NCBI RefSeq assembly: GCF_001940225.2
Contig: NZ_CP135164.1
Coordinates: forward strand, 558,001 to 622,000
Direction of reading: 5' to 3'
DNA length: 64,000 nucleotides
From: Roseburia sp. 499
Lineage (GTDB): Bacteria; Bacillota; Clostridia; Lachnospirales; Lachnospiraceae
Numbering within the stretch: the stretch's first letter is position 1; every line of letters begins with the position of its first letter. Of this stretch, positions 36,243 through 44,405 are shown piece by piece. The position numbers and the translations under genes were made by a program. The notes below the pieces were generated by a model. That model was not told the DNA's origin, made no database searches, and worked only from the letters and a program-made list of their open reading frames with translations.

Positions 36243-36695
36243 GTGAGGGGAACATCATTTAATGAAAATGGTATTCCTGATTGTTCTCTGCCATTTCGGG
36301 TAGAGGATTTACCGGAAAATACAAAGTCACTGGCATTGGTATTAGAAGATAAGGATGCATATCCGGTGACAGGAGGATTTGCATGGATACACTGGTTGGC
36401 AGCGGATATCACTCGATGGGAGTTAAAGGAAAATGAAAGCCGGACGGCAAAGGATTTCGTGCAGGGATGTAACAGTTGGTCTAGTATACAGGGAGGAGAG
36501 CAGTCAAAGGAATTGTGTTGCTACTATGGAGGAATGACACCACCGGATAAAGATCATCTGTATGAACTTCATGTATTTGCATTGGATAGAATATTAGGAT
36601 TACAGCAAGGATTTTACATGAATGAATTGTTTCATGCCATGGAAGGACATATTCTAGATAGTTTTACTTTGAAGGGAATATACAAAAAACTGTAG
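36243..36695 (+). pseudogene. YbhB/YbcL (PEBP) family protein, 5' end apparently missing
   Basis: A 150-codon frame of the phosphatidylethanolamine-binding-protein family: VLEDKDAYPVTGGFAWIHWL (~31), NSWSSIQGGEQ, YYGGMTPPDKDHLYELHVFA (~94-113), LHVFALD, ending YTLKGIYKK-like. The only usable start is a GTG at 36243 with no ribosome binding site near it. Upstream in the same frame the codons still read like family sequence (GDGVILDKFGVRGTSFNENG, compared with NGVIxDKYGxRGTxFNExG remembered for relatives), but no start codon precedes them. Either translation begins by coupling to the HxlR stop 18 bases away, giving a shortened protein, or the gene is broken. Confidence 0.65.
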
Positions 36696-36737
36696 GGTTT
36701 GAGATAAATTGAATTTGCGGGAAAAGGAGAAGTTAAG

Positions 36738-37409
36738 ATGAATATAGATGAACAATTTAATTTAGTTGCAAAGGAATATGATGTTAATCGAAAAAAATTT
36801 ATACCATGCTTTGATGAGTTTTATGAGGAGACCACAAATTTTATAGCATCTAACATTATTCAGCCAAAAAGAATATTAGATTTGGGTGCAGGAACAGGTC
36901 TTTTATCTTATTTTTGGTATCAATATTTTAAAGAGTCTGAATATGTTCTTGCAGACATTGCCAGCGAGATGTTAGAGGTTGCAAGAAAACGATTTGATGG
37001 CTTGGAAAATGTAGATTATCAGATTTTGGATTATTCGAAAGAATTTCCTATAGAGGAATTTGATATTATTATTTCAGCATTATCCATTCATCATTTAGAA
37101 GATAAGGATAAAAAGGATTTATTTTTGCGTATTTATGATAAACTTCCTGACGGCGGCGTGTTTATTAACTATGATCAATTCTGTGCCGGTTCGGCGGAAA
37201 TGAATGTATGGTTCGATTCATTTTGGGAGAATCATTTGGAAAAAAGTGGTCTGTCTGAACTTGATTTAGAAAAGTGGCAGCAACGAAGAAAACTAGATAG
37301 GGAATGCTCTCTTGAAGAAGAAATAGAAATGCTTCGAAAAAGTGGATTCAGGGAAGTAAATTGTGTTTATTCGTATCAGAAATTTTCTGTGATTGTTGCA
37401 ATGAAATAA
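36738..37409 (+). CDS. Class I SAM-dependent methyltransferase
   Basis: A 223-residue methyltransferase: motif I ILDLGAGTGLLSYFWY (~residue 45), motif II ADIASEMLEVARKRF (~70), motif IV DIIISALSIHHLEDKD (~108), and GGVFINYDQFCAG. The LSIHHL phrase is common in ubiquinone/menaquinone-type and small-molecule methyltransferases, but the substrate is not evident. GGAGAAG precedes the ATG. It stands alone between the PEBP gene and a fused acetyltransferase. Confidence 0.85.
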   Translation: MNIDEQFNLVAKEYDVNRKKFIPCFDEFYEETTNFIASNIIQPKRILDLGAGTGLLSYFWYQYFKESEYVLADIASEMLEVARKRFDGLENVDYQILDYSKEFPIEEFDIIISALSIHHLEDKDKKDLFLRIYDKLPDGGVFINYDQFCAGSAEMNVWFDSFWENHLEKSGLSELDLEKWQQRRKLDRECSLEEEIEMLRKSGFREVNCVYSYQKFSVIVAMK

Positions 37410-37498
37410 ATGAAAAGTTTAATGGGACCTTTCTTCTGTTCATATCAGAAATTGTATGTTATGATAAACGATAAGAACAAAATCGGAGGTACATATCA

Positions 37499-38413
37499 GT
37501 GGAACTTCGCGGACTTATTATTTCCCTACAAGAACTAAATATTGCAAAGGAAGATGACCCGGAACGTTTTGTCATGGAAGATGGTCTGACAGAGCTTTTG
37601 GATGGACTTTATCGTCATAATGTGCAGATTATTAACATAGATATGTTTCAGGCAGATAATGCGGAAAAGCTAAAGGTAATTCTGGAACTTCACAAGTTGA
37701 AGGAAGAGGAATGTCTCATGATAGCTGCAACAGGGAAAACACTACGGATAATAGAAAAAATGAATATAGCAAGTATTGGATATCTGAATCCTATTTGTCG
37801 AAAACAGGACTTATCTCAGGCAGAAGTGTTGGTAGAAGGCTTTGATGAGGTGGATTTTTTCTTTTTGGAGCGGATTTATCAGAGAAAACATGGAATTCCA
37901 TGGACTGTCATTGAAACAGACCGATGCTTCCTTAGGGAAATGACCATGGAGGATTTGGATGCATTGTATCAGTTGTATGAAGAACCGGAAATTACCAGAT
38001 ATATGGAAGGTCTGTATGAAGATAGGGAGAAAGAGGAAGAATATACCAGAGCATATATTAACAACATGTATCGCTTTTATGGATATGGCATGTGGTTAGT
38101 GATTGAGAAAGAAACAGGAAAAATCATTGGAAGAGCGGGGCTTAATAATGTGGATATTCATGGAGAACCGGCATTGGAAATGGGATATATGGTAGGAAAG
38201 CCATATCAGAATCAGGGATATGCTACAGAGGTTTGCGAAGGAATTTTGCAGTTTGCAGCAGAGGCAACAGAGTTTAAAATGATAAATTGTCTCATTCAAA
38301 AAGAGAATGTAAAATCTGTGCATCTTATTGAAAAACTGGATTTTACATGGGAGGAAGAATTAGAAATTCAGGAAAAGACCATGCAAAGATACACGAAAAC
38401 ATTGCATTTTTAG
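37499..38413 (+). CDS. HAD-like/GNAT fusion protein
   Basis: A 304-residue two-domain protein. The first ~135 residues look like a degenerate HAD-hydrolase fold (NVQIINIDMF, EECLMIAATGKTLRIIEKM, IASIGYLNP), but the catalytic DxDxT aspartates are missing, so it is probably not a phosphatase. The second half (about 143-304) is a RimJ-type GNAT acetyltransferase: FLREMTMEDLDALYQLYEEP, GRAGLNN, and the acetyl-CoA loop GKPYQNQGYATEV (~232). GTG start with GGAGG 9 bases upstream. The pairing may let the first domain bind a ligand controlling acetylation; that is inference. Confidence 0.75.
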   Translation: MELRGLIISLQELNIAKEDDPERFVMEDGLTELLDGLYRHNVQIINIDMFQADNAEKLKVILELHKLKEEECLMIAATGKTLRIIEKMNIASIGYLNPICRKQDLSQAEVLVEGFDEVDFFFLERIYQRKHGIPWTVIETDRCFLREMTMEDLDALYQLYEEPEITRYMEGLYEDREKEEEYTRAYINNMYRFYGYGMWLVIEKETGKIIGRAGLNNVDIHGEPALEMGYMVGKPYQNQGYATEVCEGILQFAAEATEFKMINCLIQKENVKSVHLIEKLDFTWEEELEIQEKTMQRYTKTLHF

Positions 38414-38468
38414 ACAAAATTACTTATAATAGTGAGAAAACCCATAAAGTAAAGATGGAGAAGTGCAA

Positions 38469-40799
38469 ATGGAAGACAAAAACAGAATTCAGTTAGAAGA
38501 ACAAGAAGAAATTGCAATGCAGACCGAGCATATCAAGCCAACCAAGGAGTTTGTTAGTCCGGAAAGCTTATATGATGAGCTGATTGCAAGCGTAAAACGG
38601 TATCATCCGTCTACGGATATTTCTTTAATTGAAAAAGCATATAAGATTGCAGACGCAGCTCATGAGGGCCAGGTGCGAAAATCGGGTGAAGCATATATTA
38701 TTCACCCTCTTTGTGTTGCTATCATTTTAGCTGAACTGGAATTGGATAAAGAGACCATTGTAGCAGGAATTCTCCATGATGTAGTAGAAGATACGGTAAT
38801 GACGGAACAGGAAATTGCCGCTGAATTTAGCGAAGAAGTAGCACTTTTGGTAGATGGTGTTACAAAGTTAGGACAGTTGTCTTATGATGCAGATAAGGTA
38901 GAAGTTCAGGCAGAAAATCTTCGTAAGATGTTTCTTGCTATGGCGAAGGATATTCGTGTTATTCTGATTAAGCTGGCAGACCGTCTTCATAATATGCGTA
39001 CTTTGAAGTATATGAAGCCGGAGAAACAGAAGGAAAAGGCAAGAGAGACCATGGATATCTATGCGCCGATAGCACAGCGTCTTGGTATCTCTAAAATTAA
39101 GATAGAATTAGATGACTTGTCTTTGAAATATTTAGAGCCGGAAGCATATTATGATTTAGTGGAAAAAGTTGCTATTCGTAAAAATGTCCGGGAAGAATAT
39201 ATTCAGCAGTTAGTAGAGGAAGTAAAAAAGCATATTGAAGGTGCGGGAATCGAAGCGAAGATAGATGGACGTGCAAAGCATTTTTTCAGTATCTATAAGA
39301 AGATGGTAAATCAGGATAAAACCCTAGATCAGATTTATGACCTGTTTGCAATTCGTATTATTGTAAATTCAGTTAAGGATTGTTATGCAGCACTTGGTGT
39401 GATTCATGAGATGTATAAGCCGATTCCGGGACGTTTCAAGGATTATATAGCCATGCCAAAGCCAAATATGTACCAGTCACTGCATACTACATTGATTGGA
39501 CCTACCGGACAGCCTTTTGAGATACAGATTCGTACCGTTGAGATGCATCGTACCGCAGAGTATGGTATTGCCGCCCATTGGAAGTACAAGGAGGCAGCCA
39601 ATAACGGTGGTGTGGTTTCTACTACAAAGTCGGAAGAAGAGAAGTTAAGCTGGTTAAGACAGATTCTGGAATGGCAGAGAGATATGTCCGATAACAAGGA
39701 ATTTATGAGTTTGCTTAAGAGTGACCTTGACCTGTTTTCGGATACGGTATTCTGTTTTACGCCATCCGGAGATGTAAAGAATCTTCCAAATGGTTCTAAT
39801 CCAATTGACTTTGCTTATAGTATCCACTCAGCAGTAGGAAATAAAATGGTTGGTGCTAAGGTAAATGGTAAGCTGGTAAATATTGATTATGTGATTCAGA
39901 ATGGTGATCGTATTGAGGTATTGACTTCTCAGAATTCCAAGGGACCAAGTCGTGACTGGTTGAATATTGTAAAGAGTACTCAGGCGAAGAACAAAATTAA
40001 TCAATGGTTCCGTAGCGAGTTCAAAGAAGAAAATATTTCCAAAGGAAAAGATGTAATTCTTCAGTATTGTAAGTCTAAGGGAATCAATTGGCCAGACTTG
40101 AATCAACCGAAATATCAGAGCCGTATTATGCGAAAATATGGTTTCCGTGATTGGGAATCTGCATTAGCAGCAGTGGGACATGGTGGTTTAAAGGAAGGTC
40201 AGATTATCAATAAGATGCTGGAGTATTACCAGGCTGACCATAAAGCTGCCATTACCGACGAAGATATTTTGGAAAGCATAGGAAATGGAAGTGCGGTAGC
40301 AGGACCGGCAGAGGGAAAGGAAAAGGGCAAAAAAGGTAAGTCAAAGAGCGGAATTGTCGTAAGAGGAATTGACGATATGGCAGTACGTTTTTCCCGTTGT
40401 TGTGCGCCGGTACCGGGAGACGAGATTGTAGGTTTTGTTACCAGAGGACGAGGAATTTCTATTCATCGTACGGATTGTATCAATATTATAAATCTTTCTG
40501 ATATGGATCGTGGACGTTTGATTGAAGCAGAGTGGCAGAATACAGAAGGTGAAAATGGACGTTACATGGCAGAAATTAAGATATATGGTAATAACCGTAC
40601 CGGACTTCTGGTAGATATTACCAAGATATTTACGGAGCGTCAGATAGACATCAATTCTGTTCATTCCTCTACCAGTAAGCAGGGAATTGCCACAATTACC
40701 GTAGCATTTGGAACAAAAGGAAAAGAAGAATTGAATTCACTGGTAGATAAGATTCGACAGGTAGAAAGTGTAATTGATATAGAAAGAACAAGAGGTTAA
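38469..40799 (+). CDS. rel: Bifunctional (p)ppGpp synthetase/hydrolase
   Basis: Stringent-response enzyme that makes and degrades (p)ppGpp. 776 residues: HD hydrolase domain (~50-195) with AGILHDVVEDT keeping the HD...ED metal motif, synthetase domain (~235-350) with GRFKDYIAMPKPNMYQSLHT, TGS domain (~395-455, FCFTPSGDVKNLPNGSNPID), the helical/zinc-finger region (RFSRCCAPVPGDEI, ~638), and a C-terminal ACT domain (~700-776). Both catalytic sites look intact, so it is the bifunctional Rel type. The ATG at 38469 has GGAG 8 bases upstream; a GTG two codons earlier is too close to it. Confidence 0.95.
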   Translation: MEDKNRIQLEEQEEIAMQTEHIKPTKEFVSPESLYDELIASVKRYHPSTDISLIEKAYKIADAAHEGQVRKSGEAYIIHPLCVAIILAELELDKETIVAGILHDVVEDTVMTEQEIAAEFSEEVALLVDGVTKLGQLSYDADKVEVQAENLRKMFLAMAKDIRVILIKLADRLHNMRTLKYMKPEKQKEKARETMDIYAPIAQRLGISKIKIELDDLSLKYLEPEAYYDLVEKVAIRKNVREEYIQQLVEEVKKHIEGAGIEAKIDGRAKHFFSIYKKMVNQDKTLDQIYDLFAIRIIVNSVKDCYAALGVIHEMYKPIPGRFKDYIAMPKPNMYQSLHTTLIGPTGQPFEIQIRTVEMHRTAEYGIAAHWKYKEAANNGGVVSTTKSEEEKLSWLRQILEWQRDMSDNKEFMSLLKSDLDLFSDTVFCFTPSGDVKNLPNGSNPIDFAYSIHSAVGNKMVGAKVNGKLVNIDYVIQNGDRIEVLTSQNSKGPSRDWLNIVKSTQAKNKINQWFRSEFKEENISKGKDVILQYCKSKGINWPDLNQPKYQSRIMRKYGFRDWESALAAVGHGGLKEGQIINKMLEYYQADHKAAITDEDILESIGNGSAVAGPAEGKEKGKKGKSKSGIVVRGIDDMAVRFSRCCAPVPGDEIVGFVTRGRGISIHRTDCINIINLSDMDRGRLIEAEWQNTEGENGRYMAEIKIYGNNRTGLLVDITKIFTERQIDINSVHSSTSKQGIATITVAFGTKGKEELNSLVDKIRQVESVIDIERTRG

Positions 40800-40802
40800 T
40801 TC

Positions 40803-41432
40803 ATGACAGAAATAAAAGTAGAAAGCTATGTGGTAAGTGACTTTGGAACGAACTGTTATTTTGTGATTAATACAGAGACAAAGGAAACGTTGATTGTAGA
40901 CCCGGGCGATAATGCAACTATGCTTGCTGCTAAGATAGAAGACGAGCAGTTGAAACCGGTGGCAATTCTCCTTACACATGGACATCTGGATCATGCCAGT
41001 GCAGCAGAGGAGCTTGCCAAAAAGTTTGAGGTTAAGATTTATGCGCATGAAGCAGAAAAGGAGACATTAGAAGACTCTCGTATGAATCTGACAGCTGCTT
41101 TTGGAGCGGCAAAAGTATTTCATGCAGATGTGTTTTTGAAGGATGATGAGATTCTCGAATTGATTGGATGTAAGATAAAGGTTCTGTTTACACCGGGCCA
41201 TACACCGGGAGGATGTTGTTATTACTTTAACGACCAAAGAATCCTTTTCAGCGGAGATACATTATTCTGTGAATCAGTAGGAAGAACGGATTTCCCGGGA
41301 GGAAGCAGTTCCACTCTGATTCGCTCTATTCGTGAAAAACTTCTGAATCTTTCCGATGATATTAAAGTATATCCGGGTCATATGGCACAGACCAGCATCG
41401 GTACCGAGAAAATGTATAATCCATTTATATAA
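40803..41432 (+). CDS. Metallo-beta-lactamase-fold hydrolase (glyoxalase II-like)
   Basis: A 209-residue MBL-fold enzyme. The metal motif is THGHLDHASAAEE (~residue 59, HxHxDH), with further ligands in TPGHTPGGCCYY (~131), FSGDTLF (~150) and YPGHM (~192). It resembles YcbL/GloB-type thioester or phosphodiester hydrolases. Substrate unknown. It lies 3 bases behind rel, an arrangement common in clostridia, so the two are cotranscribed. A large self-complementary element follows. Confidence 0.85.
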   Translation: MTEIKVESYVVSDFGTNCYFVINTETKETLIVDPGDNATMLAAKIEDEQLKPVAILLTHGHLDHASAAEELAKKFEVKIYAHEAEKETLEDSRMNLTAAFGAAKVFHADVFLKDDEILELIGCKIKVLFTPGHTPGGCCYYFNDQRILFSGDTLFCESVGRTDFPGGSSSTLIRSIREKLLNLSDDIKVYPGHMAQTSIGTEKMYNPFI

Positions 41433-41434
41433 TA

Positions 41435-41599
41435 GTAACAGTTCAGCCATAGGAGGGCTTAGAGATGAATCATGCTTGCATGAATGAGAATCTAAGTCCT
41501 GCTATGAGCGGAACGCCTGTTTATGAGCAAACTTAGCTGCAACGCAGCGGGAAAGCATCGCAGATGAGGGTTTGCGAATGGCGTGGGCTGAACTGTTAC
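41435..41599 (+). ncRNA. 165-bp self-complementary element (structured RNA or miniature mobile element)
   Basis: The ends are a perfect 14-bp inverted repeat (41435-41448 with 41586-41599). Inside are two further arms. Arm A: 41449-41463 pairs with 41491-41505 (15 positions, one G-G mismatch and one G-U), capped by TCATGC/GCATGA (41470-41475 with 41478-41483). Arm B: ACGCC/GGCGT (41513-41517 with 41580-41584) and GCAAAC/GTTTGC (41527-41532 with 41570-41575), holding two small hairpins GCTGC/GCAGC and CATC/GATG. It has no open frame of note. AAATTTTT follows, so it may also terminate the rel transcript. No flanking target duplication is visible. Family unknown to me. Confidence 0.65.
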
Positions 41600-41640
41600 A
41601 AATTTTTAAAATTATGTAGAAATATGTGGGAAAGAAATTT

Positions 41641-43152
41641 ATGATAACGGTTAGTTTAAATGAGGCAAATTTTGAATACGATATTCATTCTCTGGTGAAA
41701 GCTTTTTATGGAAAAGAGGATGTAAAAGTATTTGCGGATAAAGAAAAAATAAAAGAATTGGAAGAAGAAAAGACACCTCTGTTTCATATGGAGGTTTCTT
41801 ATATTTCAAGAGAAGAATCTGAGGAACCGGAGGATAAAATCCGATTTGAAATATGGAAGCCGGAAGCGGAAGGCAGTAAGAAACAAGCTGAGACAGAGGT
41901 TAGTGCTGATTTTTCCAATCGCAAGGAAACAAAAAATCGCTTGAAGCAGTCTTTGTATCAGATGCTTAAGGAATACACCGGACAAGAGTTGCCTTGGGGA
42001 ACTCTGACTGGCATTCGCCCGACGAAAATTCCTATGGCGATGTTAGAAGAAGGAAAGTCAAAGGAAGAGATTCGCCGGTATATGAAAGAGACCTATTATG
42101 CTTCCGATATAAAAACAGATTTGAGTATTGATATTGCGGAACGTGAACTGGAATTATTAAAAAAGATTGATTATGAAAATGGGTATAGTCTTTATATAGG
42201 AATTCCTTTTTGTCCAAGTATTTGTTTGTATTGTTCTTTTTCCTCTTCTCCGATTGGAATGTGGAAAGATAAGGTAGAGGAATATCTGGATGCATTGGAA
42301 AAGGAAATTGCATATACGGCAGAATCTTGCAAGGACAAGGTGCTTAATACCATTTATATTGGTGGTGGAACACCTACAACCCTGACGGCGGAACAGTTGG
42401 ACAGACTGCTGACAAAGGTAGAAGAAAGTTTTGACTTTTCAGGACTTCTGGAATATACCGTAGAAGCAGGCAGACCGGATAGCATTACAAGAGAAAAACT
42501 TGCAGTATTAAGAAAACATGATATTTCAAGGATTTCCATTAATCCGCAGACCATGAAGCAGGAAACACTGGATTTTATCGGAAGACACCATACGGTACAG
42601 CAGACAGTGGAAAGTTTCAATATGGCGCGGGAACTGGGATTTGATAATATCAATATGGACTTAATTGTAGGACTTCCGGAAGAGCGAATCGAAGATGTAC
42701 GGGAAACCATGGAACAGATAAAGAAGTTAAATCCGGACAACCTGACGGTACATTCTCTTGCAATTAAGCGGGCAGCCAAGCTTCGAATGTTCCGAGACGA
42801 GCATGCAGATATGCATATTTATAATAGTTGGGAAACCATAGATATGACAGCAGAATATGCAAAAGAGATGGGGATGGAGCCCTATTATCTGTATCGTCAA
42901 AAGAATATGGCAGGTAACTTCGAGAATGTAGGATATGCTACGCCAGGAAAAGCAGGAATCTATAATATCTTGATTATGGAGGAAAAACAGTCTATAATGG
43001 CACTTGGCGCAGGTGCATCCACAAAGTATGTACTTGACCATGGAAAACGCATTGAGCGTGTGGAAAATGTAAAGGATATTAAAAATTATCTGGAACGAAT
43101 TGATGAAATGATAGATAGAAAGAGAAAAATGGAGGAAAAGTTATGGCATTAG
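41641..43152 (+). CDS. hemZ: HemZ-like coproporphyrinogen dehydrogenase (radical SAM)
   Basis: A 503-residue radical SAM enzyme of the HemN/HemZ group. The cluster cysteines are C-X3-C-X2-C in IPFCPSICLYCSFSS (~residue 188), followed by YIGGGTPTTL (~240), ISINPQTM, and GLPEE (~345). The ~170-residue N-terminal extension (SLNEANFEYDIHSLVKAFY, WGTLTGIRPTKIPMAMLEEG) is characteristic of HemZ rather than HemN. Substrate is usually given as coproporphyrinogen III, but biochemical proof for HemZ is limited. ATG at 41641 is favoured over an in-frame GTG 15 bases earlier on family N-terminus; the ribosome binding site is weak. It overlaps hisS by 10 bases. Confidence 0.85.
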   Translation: MITVSLNEANFEYDIHSLVKAFYGKEDVKVFADKEKIKELEEEKTPLFHMEVSYISREESEEPEDKIRFEIWKPEAEGSKKQAETEVSADFSNRKETKNRLKQSLYQMLKEYTGQELPWGTLTGIRPTKIPMAMLEEGKSKEEIRRYMKETYYASDIKTDLSIDIAERELELLKKIDYENGYSLYIGIPFCPSICLYCSFSSSPIGMWKDKVEEYLDALEKEIAYTAESCKDKVLNTIYIGGGTPTTLTAEQLDRLLTKVEESFDFSGLLEYTVEAGRPDSITREKLAVLRKHDISRISINPQTMKQETLDFIGRHHTVQQTVESFNMARELGFDNINMDLIVGLPEERIEDVRETMEQIKKLNPDNLTVHSLAIKRAAKLRMFRDEHADMHIYNSWETIDMTAEYAKEMGMEPYYLYRQKNMAGNFENVGYATPGKAGIYNILIMEEKQSIMALGAGASTKYVLDHGKRIERVENVKDIKNYLERIDEMIDRKRKMEEKLWH

Positions 43153-44390
43153 CAAAAAAGCCGGTAAATGGCATGAAAGATATTCTGCCGGAGGAAATGC
43201 AGATTCGTGATTATGTAATGAGTGTGATTAAGGAGACTTATCGCAGCTTCGGATTCACTCAGATTGAAACACCGTGCATGGAGAACATTGGAAACTTAAG
43301 TAGTAAGCAGGGTGGAGAGAATGAAAAACTGATTTTTAAGGTATTAAAAAGAGGAGAAAAACTGAATCTGGAAACAGCGAAAGAAGAATCAGATGTAGTG
43401 GATTTTGGAATGCGTTATGATTTGACCTTGCCTTTGACAAGATTTTATTCCAACAATGCAAATGACCTTCCTTCTCCATTTAAGGCATTGCAGATGGGAA
43501 ATGTATGGCGTGCAGACCGTCCACAGAGAGGACGTTATCGTCAGTTCATGCAGTGTGATATTGATATTTTGGGCGAGCCAAGCAATCTTGCAGAAATTGA
43601 ATTAATTCTTGCAACCACCACCACACTTGGAAAGTTAGGCTTCAAAAATTTCCAAATTCGCATTAATGAGAGAAGAATTCTGAAAGCTATGGCATCTTAT
43701 AGTGGATTTTCAGAAGAGTCATTTGATACAGTATTCATTATTTTAGATAAGATGGATAAGATAGGTCTTGAAGGCGTCGCAGAGGAATTGGAAAAGGAAG
43801 GATTCGCAAAAGAGTCTATCGATAAGTATTTAGGGCTTTTCAAAGGCGTAGAGGATGCAGAAGACGGAATCGCATATCTTGCGAAAGAGCTGGAAGGATT
43901 CTTGGAGCCGGATGTAGAACAGAATTTACAGGAAATTGTATCCAGTGTAACTGCTACAAAAACAGCAGATTTTGAATTAGTATTTGATCCAACACTAGTA
44001 CGAGGAATGTCTTATTATACAGGAACAATTTTTGAAATCGCAATGCCGGAGTTTGGAGGAAGCTGCGGAGGCGGCGGACGCTATGACAAGATGATTGGAA
44101 ACTTTACCGGAAAAGATGTTCCTGCTTGTGGATTTTCCATCGGATTTGAGAGAATCGTGCTGTTGCTGATGGAAAGCGGATTTAAGATTCCTGGTCAGGC
44201 ACAGAAGAAGGCGTATTTAATTGAAAAGGGGTATCCGGGAGAAAAACTTTGTGACGTAATTGGTCAGGCACAGGAAGAACGTAAAAATGGTGTTCAGGTG
44301 CTGGTAGTTCGTATGAACAAGAATAAGAAGTTCCAGAAGGAACAGCTTACCAAAGAGGGATATACAGAATTTGTAGAATTTTTCAAATAA
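43143..44390 (+). CDS. hisS: Histidyl-tRNA synthetase
   Basis: Charges tRNA-His. 415 residues, class IIa. It starts LAKKPVNGMKDILPEE, with motif 2 in GNVWRADRPQRGRYRQFMQC (~residue 120), the histidine-binding loop VRGMSYYTGTIFE (~287), and motif 3 in ACGFSIGFERIVLLL (~335). The C-terminal anticodon domain is present. ATG within the end of hemZ with GGAGG upstream. No T-box leader is visible; aspS follows 15 bases later, a common pairing. Confidence 0.95.
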   Translation: MALAKKPVNGMKDILPEEMQIRDYVMSVIKETYRSFGFTQIETPCMENIGNLSSKQGGENEKLIFKVLKRGEKLNLETAKEESDVVDFGMRYDLTLPLTRFYSNNANDLPSPFKALQMGNVWRADRPQRGRYRQFMQCDIDILGEPSNLAEIELILATTTTLGKLGFKNFQIRINERRILKAMASYSGFSEESFDTVFIILDKMDKIGLEGVAEELEKEGFAKESIDKYLGLFKGVEDAEDGIAYLAKELEGFLEPDVEQNLQEIVSSVTATKTADFELVFDPTLVRGMSYYTGTIFEIAMPEFGGSCGGGGRYDKMIGNFTGKDVPACGFSIGFERIVLLLMESGFKIPGQAQKKAYLIEKGYPGEKLCDVIGQAQEERKNGVQVLVVRMNKNKKFQKEQLTKEGYTEFVEFFK

Positions 44391-44405
44391 AAGGAGGAAA
44401 ACATC

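Noticed and set aside
41433..41640. T-box leader for hemZ-hisS-aspS
   Set aside because: No AGGGTGGNACCGCG-type T-box sequence is present, and the element folds into a closed palindromic structure instead.
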